From: Delphinapterus leucas | Taxonomy: Eukaryota; Chordata; Mammalia; Artiodactyla; Monodontidae | Assembly (NCBI RefSeq): GCF_002288925.2 | Contig: NW_022098067.1 | Coordinates: 4,411,352 to 4,475,351, forward strand | Direction of reading: 5' to 3' | Length of the DNA stretch: 64,000 bases | Part shown: positions 36,214 through 47,094 of the stretch, in pieces | Numbering within the stretch: the first letter of the stretch is position 1 | Layout: each line of letters starts with the position of its first letter | Notes under the pieces: model-generated | Told to the model about the DNA's origin: nothing | The model's input: the letters and a program-made list of their open reading frames with translations, nothing else | Databases searched by the model: none | Program-made: the position numbers and the translations under genes

Positions 36214-38316
36214 GATGAAAAACACCGAGTTGGATAAAGAAGAAATTTATTCAGTTCAGTAGATACTGAGTGCCTGAGTGTATGATAATGCAGGTGTTGT
36301 GAGAAATGCAGAGATAAAATCACTCATTAATTCTGCCCAAAGGTGTGGTATATACTAGTATAGGTTACATTATGGTTTAGCAGATTTTGTAAGCCAGATG
36401 CATTATAGAAAATTGAGTGAGAGAGGAAAAGCCAAAATGTTTTATGTAAATAATGGCATTATAGCTCTCTTTTGTGATAGAAAGAAGTTGTTAGAAGGTG
36501 TAAATTACTCTATGATAGTGAATGAAGAAAATATCTGAATTCTAGCTTATTTAAAGAAATGTACTTTTTTTGATTTTTGTTTTTACTTTCAAATATGTAC
36601 AAAAACTCAAATTAATTATGCCCTGGTTAATACCCTTATGGTCATTCACCTCTTTTAGAGAATATATGTTAAAAATGACTTGACTTAGCAAAAAATTATG
36701 TTTGCAAATTCAGGGACCACTTCCTTCAAGTAATTTTTATCACCATCCTCTAGTAACATTTAAATTTAATTTTAGACCTTGTATTTAGTAGAATATACAA
36801 AGATAGTCAGCAGAGCATGTGGGAATAATCACAGATTTCTAATGATAATATCTAAATTTTTAGTTTTACTAAATATATAGTGAAATTTGTTCCCCTTTAA
36901 GTTTATTCTTATCAGTTTGACAAATGAACTTGAACATACGTTATAGTCAGATACTGTAGGTCCATTTTTTAAATATCTCAAATTAGCGGTATGGTGGTGG
37001 GGTCGTTGATGCTTATCTACAGTGGGCTTCACTGTGGGGCCATTTCGGTGGAAAACTTGCAGTGTTAGTACCATTGGGTCTTTTTCTTGGGGCTAGTCAG
37101 ACTCTCCAGAAAACACTCTTTCAGTCTCTTGCCTAGAGCATCTATGTCTGCTTTCCAGTGTTCTGGGAGCTGAGTTGGGAAAGAACGCTGGTGTGGCAGA
37201 ATGTCAAACATTTAAGAACACTAAGTAACATTTTTTATGATGCCCCTGTTTTCAGACTGTATACTCTCAACTGTGTCTGGTTTTCCTAGCCCAGCAACTT
37301 TGTTGTTTGCCTTCTCCAGAAGTTTATCCTATAGTGTTCTGCTGGTGTGGAGGAGGGGATCTGGTGTGTTAGTTATTTTTTTTCAAAAGACTTTCATCTG
37401 TGCCATCTGTTTTTTATTACAACTTCACCTCTAATTCCATAATTCCTTGGTGCTGCCAATTCCTGAGCCCTTTGAGGATTCTGCAGTGTAGCATGGGTTT
37501 CTTCTTTACCATCCCTGCTAAACTGCCTCCTCCTATATCACTCAACTGTGAACCAGCTTTCTAGTGTTTAAGTCAGATAATATGGGGTGATCTGATTTTT
37601 ACCATATTTTCTTTGTTCTAATAGCTTTATGCTGTTTTGAAAATTATCTTAATGTCATTTTTGAGGGGTCACTTCATGAAGGTTGTAGAATTAAATGTGT
37701 ATGTTCTGTACTATCGCATAACATTTATCTTTGGATAATCCTATCTTTAGACATGTTCTATTTAGAAAATTTGAATAAATTATAGTATTAATATTATATC
37801 ATCAGCCCTAAATAGCTTTGGTATCTTTAATGAAAATACTTTAATATTTATTTTAAATTCCTTTACGTGCGTTTATCTGAGTTTTTTGTAATGTGGTTTG
37901 TAATGTGTAAGAATCGTAACACTCTAGTATAGATTACTTAAATATATTGTAAGGAATATAAGTCCAGATGTGTTAACTAAATGAGGAATTGCAATTAGGT
38001 GAGTAATCATAGTTTAGAAACGTGGAAAATAGTGATTACCTGAAGGATGAAGTGTTTTCTACTAGTAACACGGGAATTTTATTTTGCCCCTGTAACATGA
38101 GATCTCTACATCTCTGTGAAGCATAAAATAGTTTTGGTATCTTATGATAATGAACTAAAACACTTTCTTCATTGTTTAGTTTTCGTATAAATTTTAAAGA
38201 ATGCATATTATTTAACTATGTATAGTGTATTTGTTGTATTGAACTTGGGGAAATCCTGCTTTAATGGAGCTGATAACCTCAAATTATACCATTAAACTCA
38301 TATTTTTAAATCAAAG

Positions 38317-38361
<45 letters not shown>

Positions 38362-38552
38362 GTACTTAAAAGTGTGTATGTGTCCTCCTTGAGGCTATAA
38401 GTATGATGTTTATATATTTTATAATATTGAACTATTCTTGTATCACTACTAATTTAGTACTTTTGAGTTTTCATTTATAATCCATGATATCTTAAGTCTG
38501 TCTTCTTCGCTATTATCCAGATAGACTCTAGAACAGTCATCCAACAGTTAAA
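36214..38552. other. Intron sequence, mostly unrecognised
   Basis: AT-rich sequence with no exon or clear transposon seen. The (AT)n tract at 38321-38358 is listed separately. Confidence 0.5.
38321..38358. repeat. (AT)19 microsatellite
   Basis: An uninterrupted AT dinucleotide run, likely to vary in length between individuals. Confidence 0.95.
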
Positions 38553-38760
38553 CCTAAATGTGATTTTATCTCTTCCTTTTCTTATTTTAGTTTACTGGAA
38601 CTGTTTCCAATATATACATAATACTGAGCAGAGTGAGTTTCAGTTAAAAAAAATATGTTGCTTAACTATGTGAAATTATGTGGTAGATTTAGAAAGTAAA
38701 GTAACTATAAGGTAACATTGTAGAGTTTAAACATTGTTTACTATTTTTTTTATTTAAAAA
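38553..38760. repeat. Local duplication, copy 1
   Basis: From cctaaatgtg to ctatttttttt, about 208 bp match 39321-39528 with roughly ten differences by eye. About 80 bp of the right half are identical. It is not part of a recognised transposon. It contains a polypyrimidine tract with AG (ttccttttcttattttag, ending 38590) and a donor-like gtgagt at 38633. Confidence 0.9.
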
Positions 38761-38939
38761 AATGCTGAGCTTATATATATAGCTGTGGTTAGAAATGTAG
38801 AGCGAATCCTGTATCTGTTGCTTACTAGGTACCTTTTTACTTTACCTCAAATTATAATTATTCGATTCTTTTTCCTACTTGTTCTTATTTTATAAAATGA
38901 GTGGAAAATAGAATAGTGATGAGTGATCAATAATAAGTG

Positions 38940-39080
38940 ATCAGAGGAGACCTGGTTGGAACCCAGAACTCCCAACCCCTACCCAGCAGTAATTTGTAGG
39001 CTTTCTTATTTTTGGGTGTCAACAGAGGCTTGAATGGAAAACCTGAACTTCTATCTCCACATGGCAGTAACTAGGCAGGG
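38940..39080. repeat. Two diverged units of about 80 bp, possibly an ancient repeat
   Basis: cccagaactcccaacccc with cagcagtaat (38960-38992) and aacctgaacttctatctcca with ggcagtaact (39041-39072) look like related units. They lie in the spacer between the two duplication copies. Family unknown. Confidence 0.3.
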
Positions 39081-39320
39081 TCTCAACAACAAACTGGTTG
39101 AATCTCTAGGGAATTATGCTGAGTGAAAATTTGCAAGTGAAGGATCAGAAGACATATGAAGGGAACCAGCAAATGAAGTTACTTTGAGGATAGAAAAACA
39201 ATTGGAAGTGAATTCTGCATGTCTGTTACTGAATTTAAGGATGCCTACCTGCTCAGAGTACCTTTTTTGGTTTTTGGATGTTTTCCTATGATTTTACTGT
39301 CAGTTCTATATATTTTACCA

Positions 39321-39528
39321 CCTAAATTTGATTTTTATCTCTTCCTTTTCTTATTTTAGTTTACTGGCACTGTTTCCAATATATACATAATACTGAGCAG
39401 AGTGCATTTCAGTTATAAAAAACACATTGCTTAACTATGTGAAATTATGTGGTAGATTTAGAAAGTAAAGTAACTATAAGGTAACATTGTAGAGTTTAAA
39501 CATTGTTTACTATTTTTTTAATTTTAAA
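39321..39528. repeat. Local duplication, copy 2
   Basis: It matches 38553-38760 at an offset of about 768 bp. It keeps the acceptor-like ttccttttcttattttag (ending 39359), but the donor-like site of copy 1 reads gtgcat here. It ends about 80 bp before the third CWF19L2 exon. Confidence 0.9.
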
Positions 39529-39610
39529 AGAATTTATTATACTTTTTATTGTTCTCATATTTTGAATCTCCTCTCAGTGTGTTATTTACCTAGCCATTTC
39601 CTCTCTTCAG

Positions 39611-39766
39611 ATGTTTAGAAAATCATTGGTAAAGATGTTTGAAGATAAAGGATTGGACTGTATCTTTTTAGAAACGAATATGAGCATGAAGAAACAGTAT
39701 CATATGGTTTATGAATGCATTCCTCTCCCAAAGGAAGTGGGTGATATGGCTCCCATCTATTTTAAG
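39611..39766 (+). CDS. CWF19L2: CWF19L2 internal coding exon (third in window)
   Basis: This exon encodes 52 codons (156 nt, phase 0 at both ends). The acceptor is tttcctctcttcag and the donor is AAG|GTATTT, which is weak at positions +4 to +6. The translation runs from [16 protein letters not shown], through [15 protein letters not shown], to [12 protein letters not shown]. It carries the end of CwfJ_C_1 and the linker into CwfJ_C_2. The ATG that opens the exon is an internal methionine: the reading frame continues unbroken from the previous exon. The upstream intron is 4,930 bp. It holds a CHR SINE, a GA-rich simple repeat, an (AT)n tract and a recent local duplication whose second copy ends about 80 bp before this exon. 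Confidence 0.95.
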
Positions 39767-41728
39767 GTATTTATGGATAGTCTTTACAGGCATACTTATT
39801 TTTTGCTGTATTATGGTTTTATGAATAGTTATCTTTATTCTGATATTTTTTCTCCTATGTACTTATGAAATTTTATATCATATAAAGAAATGAAGTAAAG
39901 CACAAAAATTCTGCTATATAAATTTCTGTAGAAGAAATTTGAGATTTTGACCTTTAAAAAGCATGCTTACTTATAAGTATGAATATACTATCAAATGGTA
40001 ATTTATAATTTTAATTTTTCATTTCTCAAATGAAAAATCAAGTTCTACCTTGAAATACTTTCAAGTCAAAATTGTAGTCATGACTCTAGAAATTTATAAT
40101 TTATAATTTATAATGTAAATTCCTTAGGGCCAAACATAGTTACATGCAAACAGTACAAATTACAATTGCTAAAAAAAAAAATTACAATTGCAGAGACAAG
40201 TTATTGCTGCAAGTTTTAGTATTTAATACCTCATCATGCTCTTTGAAAAAGAAATTAAAATCTAACCTTGACATACATCTTTGGACATTGTAATAAATGA
40301 TTAGAGTTCTTAAGCAATTGTGTCATTATAATGTTCAAGCAGGTTTAACTAAATAGCGTTTGTTTGATACTGGCCTGAGTGCAGTGTAATTTATAGACTA
40401 ATATAAATTTGTAAATGTAGAACCATATATGAAATAGTAACGTGTACAATTAAAGAAGAAGATAATGTTTTATGAGGTGGTATAGAAACTTGCAAATGCA
40501 ACATTTAGACAATATAGGATGGTAAATTTTAATTAATATGGACTGTAAATCCCAATAAAAAGAATTATTTTAAAAAAGGGTTATTAAGCCTGTTAAGGTT
40601 GATGAGGTGGTGAAAATCAACTTTTCCTATAGAAATTTTTAAAAACCATCTGATTATTTGCTTTGAAGTCATGCTAGTAAAGTATAGGAAAACAAGCCAG
40701 ATAATTCCCAAACCCATGTCAGTCCTGTATTAAACAGAATCAATTGAGAAAGAGATTATTATGCTTTTCTTCAATTTTTTTTTTCTCTTGTACTTCCTCA
40801 GTGAGCCCTAGGAGATTGTGACTATAGGTATTGAAGTACATAGGGCACAACATAGAGCAGCTACTGTTGCTTATGGTGGGTGACAGAAATGTCATCTCTT
40901 AGCAGAATGGTATGCTACTTTTCTTTTATATTGTATCTTTTATATGATCGTTAAAAATATACTCATTTGATTTAGCTTCAATTTTATATTGAATGTGCTA
41001 CATTATAATGTCAACACAAGCAATCCATGTCTTTTAAATAGGGAGCAGCAGTATACCTGATGTATTTAAACTATGCTTATTTGAATGTTAATTTCACCTT
41101 TAAAATTTATTTCATTAGTAATGATGTATAAAAATGAGATTATTTTATAATTATCACCATGGCTTTTCTTTCTATTAAATATTTCTTTACCATAAATACT
41201 AGTCATATTGATTAGCTTAGAAAGTCTTATAATTCCATGTCTATGTATTTTTTCCCATGCATTTTTACTCCTTTTTTCTATGGCCAGAAATAGCTCGAGT
41301 ATTTGGTTGCCAGAAAGCACATAAATTACTGTTCTTATATACAGAAGAAGAACAATAAAACAAAATGAATTTATTTGAGTAGATGTCTATGAATGGAGTA
41401 AGGAATTTGTGAACTTTATGTTCACAAATTCCATTCAATATTAAATTGCTTGGTCTTACTAAGGATTGTTTTTGTCATGTAAAGGTGAGCTAAAGTTAGT
41501 ACAAGAGTTAAGAATGAGTAAAATAGTATTATTTTGGCTAAAGATAAGACTTGTATGAAATCAAGAAATTTCAATTTTAAATAACAGAAATTAAAGGCTT
41601 AATTCATTCAAACTAATAACCTAACATGTATATTAAACCTTATAATTAATTCACCATATTACTTTACTTTTAAACTCTTTGTATTTACTTGTGTATTATT
41701 TTTTAATTGACAAATGGCTGTTTCTTAG
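39767..41728. other. Short intron without large transposons
   Basis: AT-rich sequence with a small ttataattta repeat near 40095. A reverse-strand frame of 84 codons (41320-41066) shows no known domain and is probably chance. Confidence 0.5.
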
Positions 41729-41809
41729 AAAGCCTTAATGGAAACTGATGAAGAATGGTCTATGAACAAGAAATTAATTGATCTCTCTTCAAAAGATATC
41801 AGAAAGTCT
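41729..41809 (+). CDS. CWF19L2: CWF19L2 internal coding exon (fourth in window)
   Basis: This is a short exon of 27 codons (81 nt, phase 0 at both ends). The acceptor is ggctgtttcttag and the donor is TCT|GTAAGT, a strong intron side but a non-consensus last exon base. The translation begins [16 protein letters not shown] and continues through a lysine- and serine-rich end (SSKDIRKS). It belongs to the start of the CwfJ_C_2 region. The intron before it is only 1,962 bp and apparently free of large transposons. The intron after it is 20,227 bp and packed with L1. No disruption is seen. Confidence 0.94.
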
Positions 41810-42474
41810 GTAAGTATTATTTTTTTTAATATAAGAAATAACCCTACTATTTAGGACCTTTGTAATTTCCATATCTTATTTGAGAAAGAGACCATTTGGC
41901 TGAGTGATCAAAGGTGAAGGAAATATAATTCCATAAATAAAGAAGAAATTATTTTCATCCTACCTGGTCTAGCAAATCCTTATTTCTTTATTTGCTTATT
42001 TGAATGTTTATTCCTGATCTTTTGGTGCTCTGCCACTGTAGTCCCTATGATTGTTTATGATAACCATAAGACTCTGCCATGAAAGTTCCTCTTAATGGGA
42101 TTCTCAGCCTCTGGGACAAGTGAGGAGAGATGCCTTCTTGTTACTGAAATTATAATGAGAAAAACATTTTCCTAAAGGCTCTATTTTGAACATGGAACTC
42201 TCTCTCTTTTTTTTTTTTTTTTTTACTTATACAAAGGTTTACTGTTATGGTCCTTTAAAACAGTAGTTGAGTTAGATGATGGGTACATTATTCTTTTAGA
42301 GACTTTACTAACCATGCTTCATAGTTTAATCTTGATTTGCAGATCAGATTTTAGATACAAGTTACCCTTAGGTTGAGTACTTCTGTAATGACCTCCCTCT
42401 TTTCTAGAAATACACATTAAATGGAATAGATATATAATAGAACTGTGGATTCCTTTTTCTTTTCAAAGAGTATT

Positions 42475-42560
42475 ATATGAATGTTTATTGAGTGCCTGCT
42501 ATTTACCAGGCACTGTTCTAGATGCTTTTTATACATAATGAAACAAAACAAAGGCTTTAT
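42475..42560 (-). repeat. MIR SINE fragment
   Basis: tttattgagtgcctgctatt and ccaggcactgttctagatgc are the inverted MIR 3' end. Confidence 0.65.
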
Positions 42561-42574
42561 GTAGCTAATATTCT

Positions 42575-42667
42575 AGTGCAGGAGTTGGGAACTGCACTCT
42601 GTGTGCTAAATCCAGCCTGCTGCCTGTTTGTGTAAATGAAGTTTTATAGTAATACAGCTAAATCCCT
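42575..42667 (-). mobile_element. hAT-type non-autonomous DNA element, left half
   Basis: ggagttgggaactgcactct, then aaatccagcctgctgcctgt and gtaaatgaagttttatagta, match a common mammalian DNA element (MER family, hAT-like). It is broken at 42667 by an L1 and resumes at 43819. The subfamily is not certain. Confidence 0.55.
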
Positions 42668-43818
42668 TTTTTTTTTTCTTAACATCTTTACTGGAGTATA
42701 ATTGCTTTACAATAGTGTGTTAGTTTCTGCTTTATAACAAAGTGAATCAGCTATACATATGCATATATCCCCATATCTCCTCCCTCTGTGTCTCCCTCCC
42801 AACCTCCCTATCCCACCCGCCTAGGTGGTCACAAACCACTGAGCTGATCTCCCTGTGCTATGTGGCTGCTTCCCACTAGCTATCTGTTTTACATTTGGTA
42901 GTATATATAAGTCCATGCCACTCTCTCACTTCTTCCCAGCTTACCCTCCCCCGCCCCCGCTGCCCCCGTGTCCTCAAGTCCATTCTCTATGTCTATATTC
43001 CTGTCCTGCTGCTAGGTTCTTCATAACCTTTTTTTTTTTTTTAGATTCCATACATATGTGTTAGCATATGGTATTTGTTTTTCTCTTTCTGACTTATTTC
43101 ACTCTGTAGGACAGACTCTAGGTCCATCCACCTCACTACAAATAACTCAATTTCGTTTCTTTTTGTGGCTGAGTAATATTCCATTGTATATATGTGCCAC
43201 ATCTTCTTTTTCCATTCATCGGTCAATGGACACTTAGGTTGCTTCCATGTCCTGACTATTGTAAATAGAGCTGCAGTGAACATTGTGGTACATGACTCTT
43301 TTTGAATTGTGGCTCTCTCAGGGTATATGCTCAGTAGTGGGATTGCTGTGTCGAATGGTAGTTCTATTTTTAGTTTTTTAAGGAAGCACCATACTGTTCT
43401 CCATAGTGGCTGTATCAATTTACATTCCCACCAACAGTGCAAGAGAGTTCCCTTTTCTCCACACCCTCTCCAGCGTTTATTGTTTGTAGATTTTTTGATG
43501 ATAGCCTTTCTGACTGGTGTGAGATGATACCTCATTTTAGTTTTGATTTGCATTTCTCTAATGATTAGTGATGTTGAGCATTCTTTCATGTGTTTGTTGG
43601 CAATCTGTATATCTTCTTTGGAGAAATGTCTAGGTCTTATGCCCATTTTTGGATTGGGTTGTTTGTTTTTTTGAGATTGAGCTGCATGAGTTGCTTGTAA
43701 ATTTTGGGATTAATCCTTTGTGAATTGCTTCATTTGCAAATATTTTCTTGCATTCTGAGAGTCGTCTTTTCATCTTGTTTATGGTTTCCTTTGCTGTGCC
43801 AAAGGTTTTAAGTTTCAG
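42668..43818 (-). mobile_element. 5'-truncated L1 (about 1.15 kb)
   Basis: A poly-T tail and L1 3' end at 42668 are followed by antisense 3'UTR and the ORF2 C-terminus. An open piece of 201 codons (43646-43041) carries [20 protein letters not shown]. The insertion is truncated at about 43818 within ORF2. It lies inside a DNA transposon. Confidence 0.88.
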
Positions 43819-43985
43819 AGGTACTGTTTTTGGCTGCTTTCATGCTACAAGGACAGAGTTGAGAGTTGCAATAGAAATTTTATGACTGCAAAGCCCAAAT
43901 TATTTTATTTAAATTACAATTTTATTATAGGTTTTAAAATTGTTTTTTAAGTTTTTAAAATTTTGCTGACCCCTCCTCTAGCAGA
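43819..43985 (-). mobile_element. hAT-type non-autonomous DNA element, right half
   Basis: ctgctttcatgctacaagga, ttgagagttgcaatagaaat and gctgacccctcctctag continue the element broken at 42667. Confidence 0.55.
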
Positions 43986-44189
43986 TGTCACTAGAATATT
44001 TCTCTCCCATTTTTTGTTTTGGAAAGCGAGACCTGATACATGTGACTGATAGAATTCACTATTTTATTTATTATATCCCAGGCCAAAGGTTGAAATCTCA
44101 TTGTATTATTGGAGGTAGTTTTAATTCAAAAGTAAAACCATTGTCTATTGTCTTTTTTAAAAATTAAAAAAAAAGTAATACAATTTTTA

Positions 44190-45670
44190 AAGGTTACTTT
44201 CCATTTACAGTTATTACAAAATATTGGCTATATTCCCTGTGTTGTACAAAACATCCTTCAGCCTATCTTACACTCAGTAGTTTGTACCTCCAACTTCCCC
44301 GCCCCTGTATTGCCCCCCACCATTGGTACTGGTAACCACTAGTTTGTTCTCTGTATCTGTGTGTCTGCTTCTTTTTTCTTCTATTCACTAGTTTGTTGTA
44401 TTCTTTAGATTCCACATATAAGTGATATCATACAGTCTTTCTCTTTCTCTGTCTGACTTATTTCACTTAGCATAATGCCTTCCAAGTACATCTATGTTGC
44501 TGCAAATGGCAAAAATTTGTTCTTTTTTATGACTGAGTAGTATTCCATATACACCACATCTTCTTTATCCATTCATCTGTTAATGGACACTTAGGTTGCT
44601 TCCATATCTTGGCTATTGTAAATAATGCTGCTATGAACATTGGGGTGCATATATCTTTTCAAATGAGTGTTTTGGGTTTTTTTCTGATATATATACTCAA
44701 GAGAGGAATTGCTGGGTCATATGGTAGTTCTATTTGTAGTTTTCTGAGAAACCTCCATACTGTTTTCCTCAGTGGCTGCACCATTTTACATTCCCACCAA
44801 CAGTGTAGGAGGGTTCCCTTTTCTTCACATCCTTGCCAGCATTTGTTATTTGTTTTCTTTTTAACGATAGCTGTTCTGAAGGTGTGAGGTGACATTTCAT
44901 TGTGGTTTTGGTTTTGATTTGCATTTCCCTGATGATTAGCGATGTTGAGCATCTTTTCATATGCCTGTTGGCCATCTTCATTTCCTCTTTGGAAAAATAT
45001 CTATTCAGTTCTTCTTTTTTTTAATTGGGTTTTTTGGTTTCTTGATACTGAGTTGTATGAGCTGTTTATATATGTTGGATATTAATCCCTTATTGGTCAT
45101 ATCATTTGCAAAAATTTTCTCTCATTTAGGAGTTTGTCTTTTCATTTTGTTGATGATTTTCTTTGCTGTTCAAAAGCTGTTAAATTTACTTAGGTCCTAT
45201 TTGTTTATTTTTGCTTTTATTTCATTTACTCTAGGAGACTGATCCAAAAAAATATTCCTGTGATTCATGTCAGTCAGTGTTCTGCATGTATTTTCCTCTA
45301 GGAGTTTTATAGTATCCAGTCTTAAATTTAGGTTTTAATCCATTTTGAGTTTTATTTTTGTATGGTATTAGAGAATGTTCTAATTTCATTCTTTTACATG
45401 TAGCTATCCAGTTTTTCCAGCACTACTTATTGAAAAGACTGTCTTTTCTTCATTGTATATTCTTGCCCCCTTTGTCGTAGATTAATTTACCATTAAGTAT
45501 GTGGGTTTATTTCTGGGCTGTCTATTCTGTTCCATTGATCTATATGTCTGTTTTTATGCCAGTATCATACTGTTTTAATGACTATAGCTTTGTAATATAA
45601 TCTGAAGTCAGAGAGCATGATTCCTCCAGGTTTGTTTTTCTTTCTCAAGATTGTTTTGGCTATTCAGAGT
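44190..45670 (-). mobile_element. Older L1, 3' part of a second twin-primed insertion
   Basis: The antisense L1 3'UTR (gttattacaaaatattggct) leads into the ORF2 C-terminus (ccaacagtgtaggagggttc at 44798) and on to ggctattcagagt at 45670, where the strand switches. Open frames are short and broken. Confidence 0.8.
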
Positions 45671-46872
45671 GTTTCAAAGGTACAATCTCCCAAGACTGAA
45701 CTAAGAAAAAATAGAAAATATGAACAGACCAATTACCAGTAATGAAATTGAGTCAGTAATTTTAAAATTCCCAACAAACAAAAGTCTAGAACCAGATGGC
45801 TTCACAGGTGAATTCTACCATTTATCCTTCTGACACTATTCCAAAAAATTACAGAGGAAGGAATGCTTCCAAACTGATTCTATGAATCCAACGTCACCCT
45901 GATACCAAAACCAAAGATATCACAAAAAAGAAACTTACAGGTCATTATCACTGATGAACATAGATGCAAAAATCCTCAACAAATACTATCAAAATGAATC
46001 CAACAATACATTAAAAAGATCATTCACCATGATCACGTGAGATTTAGCCCAGGGATGCAAGGATTTTTCAGTATTCACAAATCACTGTGACATACCACAT
46101 TAACAAATTGAAGAATAAAAACCATATGATGCAGAAAAAGCTTTTGATAAAATCCAACATCCATTTATGATAAAAACTCTCCAGAAAGCTGGCATACAGG
46201 GAACATACCTCAACATAATAATGGCCGTATATGGCAAACTCACAGCTGACATCATACTCAATGGGGAAAAGCTGAAAGCGTTTCCTCTAAGATCAGGAAT
46301 AAGACAAGAATGTCCAGAGTCACCACTTTTATTCAACATAGTTTTGGAAATCCAAGCCATAACAGTCAGAGAAGAAAAAGAAATTAAAAGAATCCAAATT
46401 GGAAAGGAAGAAGTAAAACTGTCACTATACATAGAAAAATCCTAAACACACCACCAGAAAACTACTAGATCTCATCAATGAACTCAGTAAAGTTGCAGAA
46501 TACAAAATTAATGTACAGAAATCTGTTGCATCTCTATAAACTAACAATGAACTATCAGAAAAGAGAAACGAACTATCAGAAAGAGAAATTATGGAAACAA
46601 TCCCATTTACCATCACATCAAAAAGAATAAAATACCTAGGAATAGATCTAACTAAGATGGCAAAAGAGCTGTACTCTGAAAGCTATAAGGCACTGATGCA
46701 AGAAATTGAAGATAAAACAAAAAGATGGAAAGATATACCGTGTTCTTGGACTGGGAGAATCAGTTTTGTTAAAATGACCCTAGCACCCAAGGCAATCTAT
46801 AGATTCAGTACAATCCCTATCAAAATACCAATGGCATTTTTCACAGAACTAGACAAATAATTTTACAATTTG
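45671..46872 (+). mobile_element. Older L1, inverted 5' part of the same insertion
   Basis: The sense strand of ORF2 starts upstream of the RT (aagactgaactaagaaaaaa) and passes the RT (open piece 46167-46445 with [20 protein letters not shown]). It ends at acaaataattttacaatttg (46872), within some 20 bp of where the minus-strand part stops in L1 coordinates. The region of the FADD motif is deleted or scrambled (46425-46445). Confidence 0.8.
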
Positions 46873-47094
46873 CCTGTGGTCTTTTTCTTTTCCCTTGCTG
46901 GTGAATTGGGACAGACAATATATTAAAAAACAAAACAACGGCCCCACAAATGTCTAATTCATGATCTTATAGAAAAAGGTATCTAATGTACATACATCTT
47001 TTGTGCCTAAGTTTTTCACTTCTCATATCATAATTTCCAATGCCATTGAATATTCTTTTAGAACATGATTTTAATGGCAGTTGAAAATATTTTA
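46873..47094. other. Short intron spacer
   Basis: Unrecognised AT-rich sequence between two L1s. Confidence 0.5.

Noticed and set aside
39611..39613. ATG at an exon start as a translation start
   Set aside because: The frame is continuous with the exon at 34564-34680 through standard splice sites, so this is an internal methionine.
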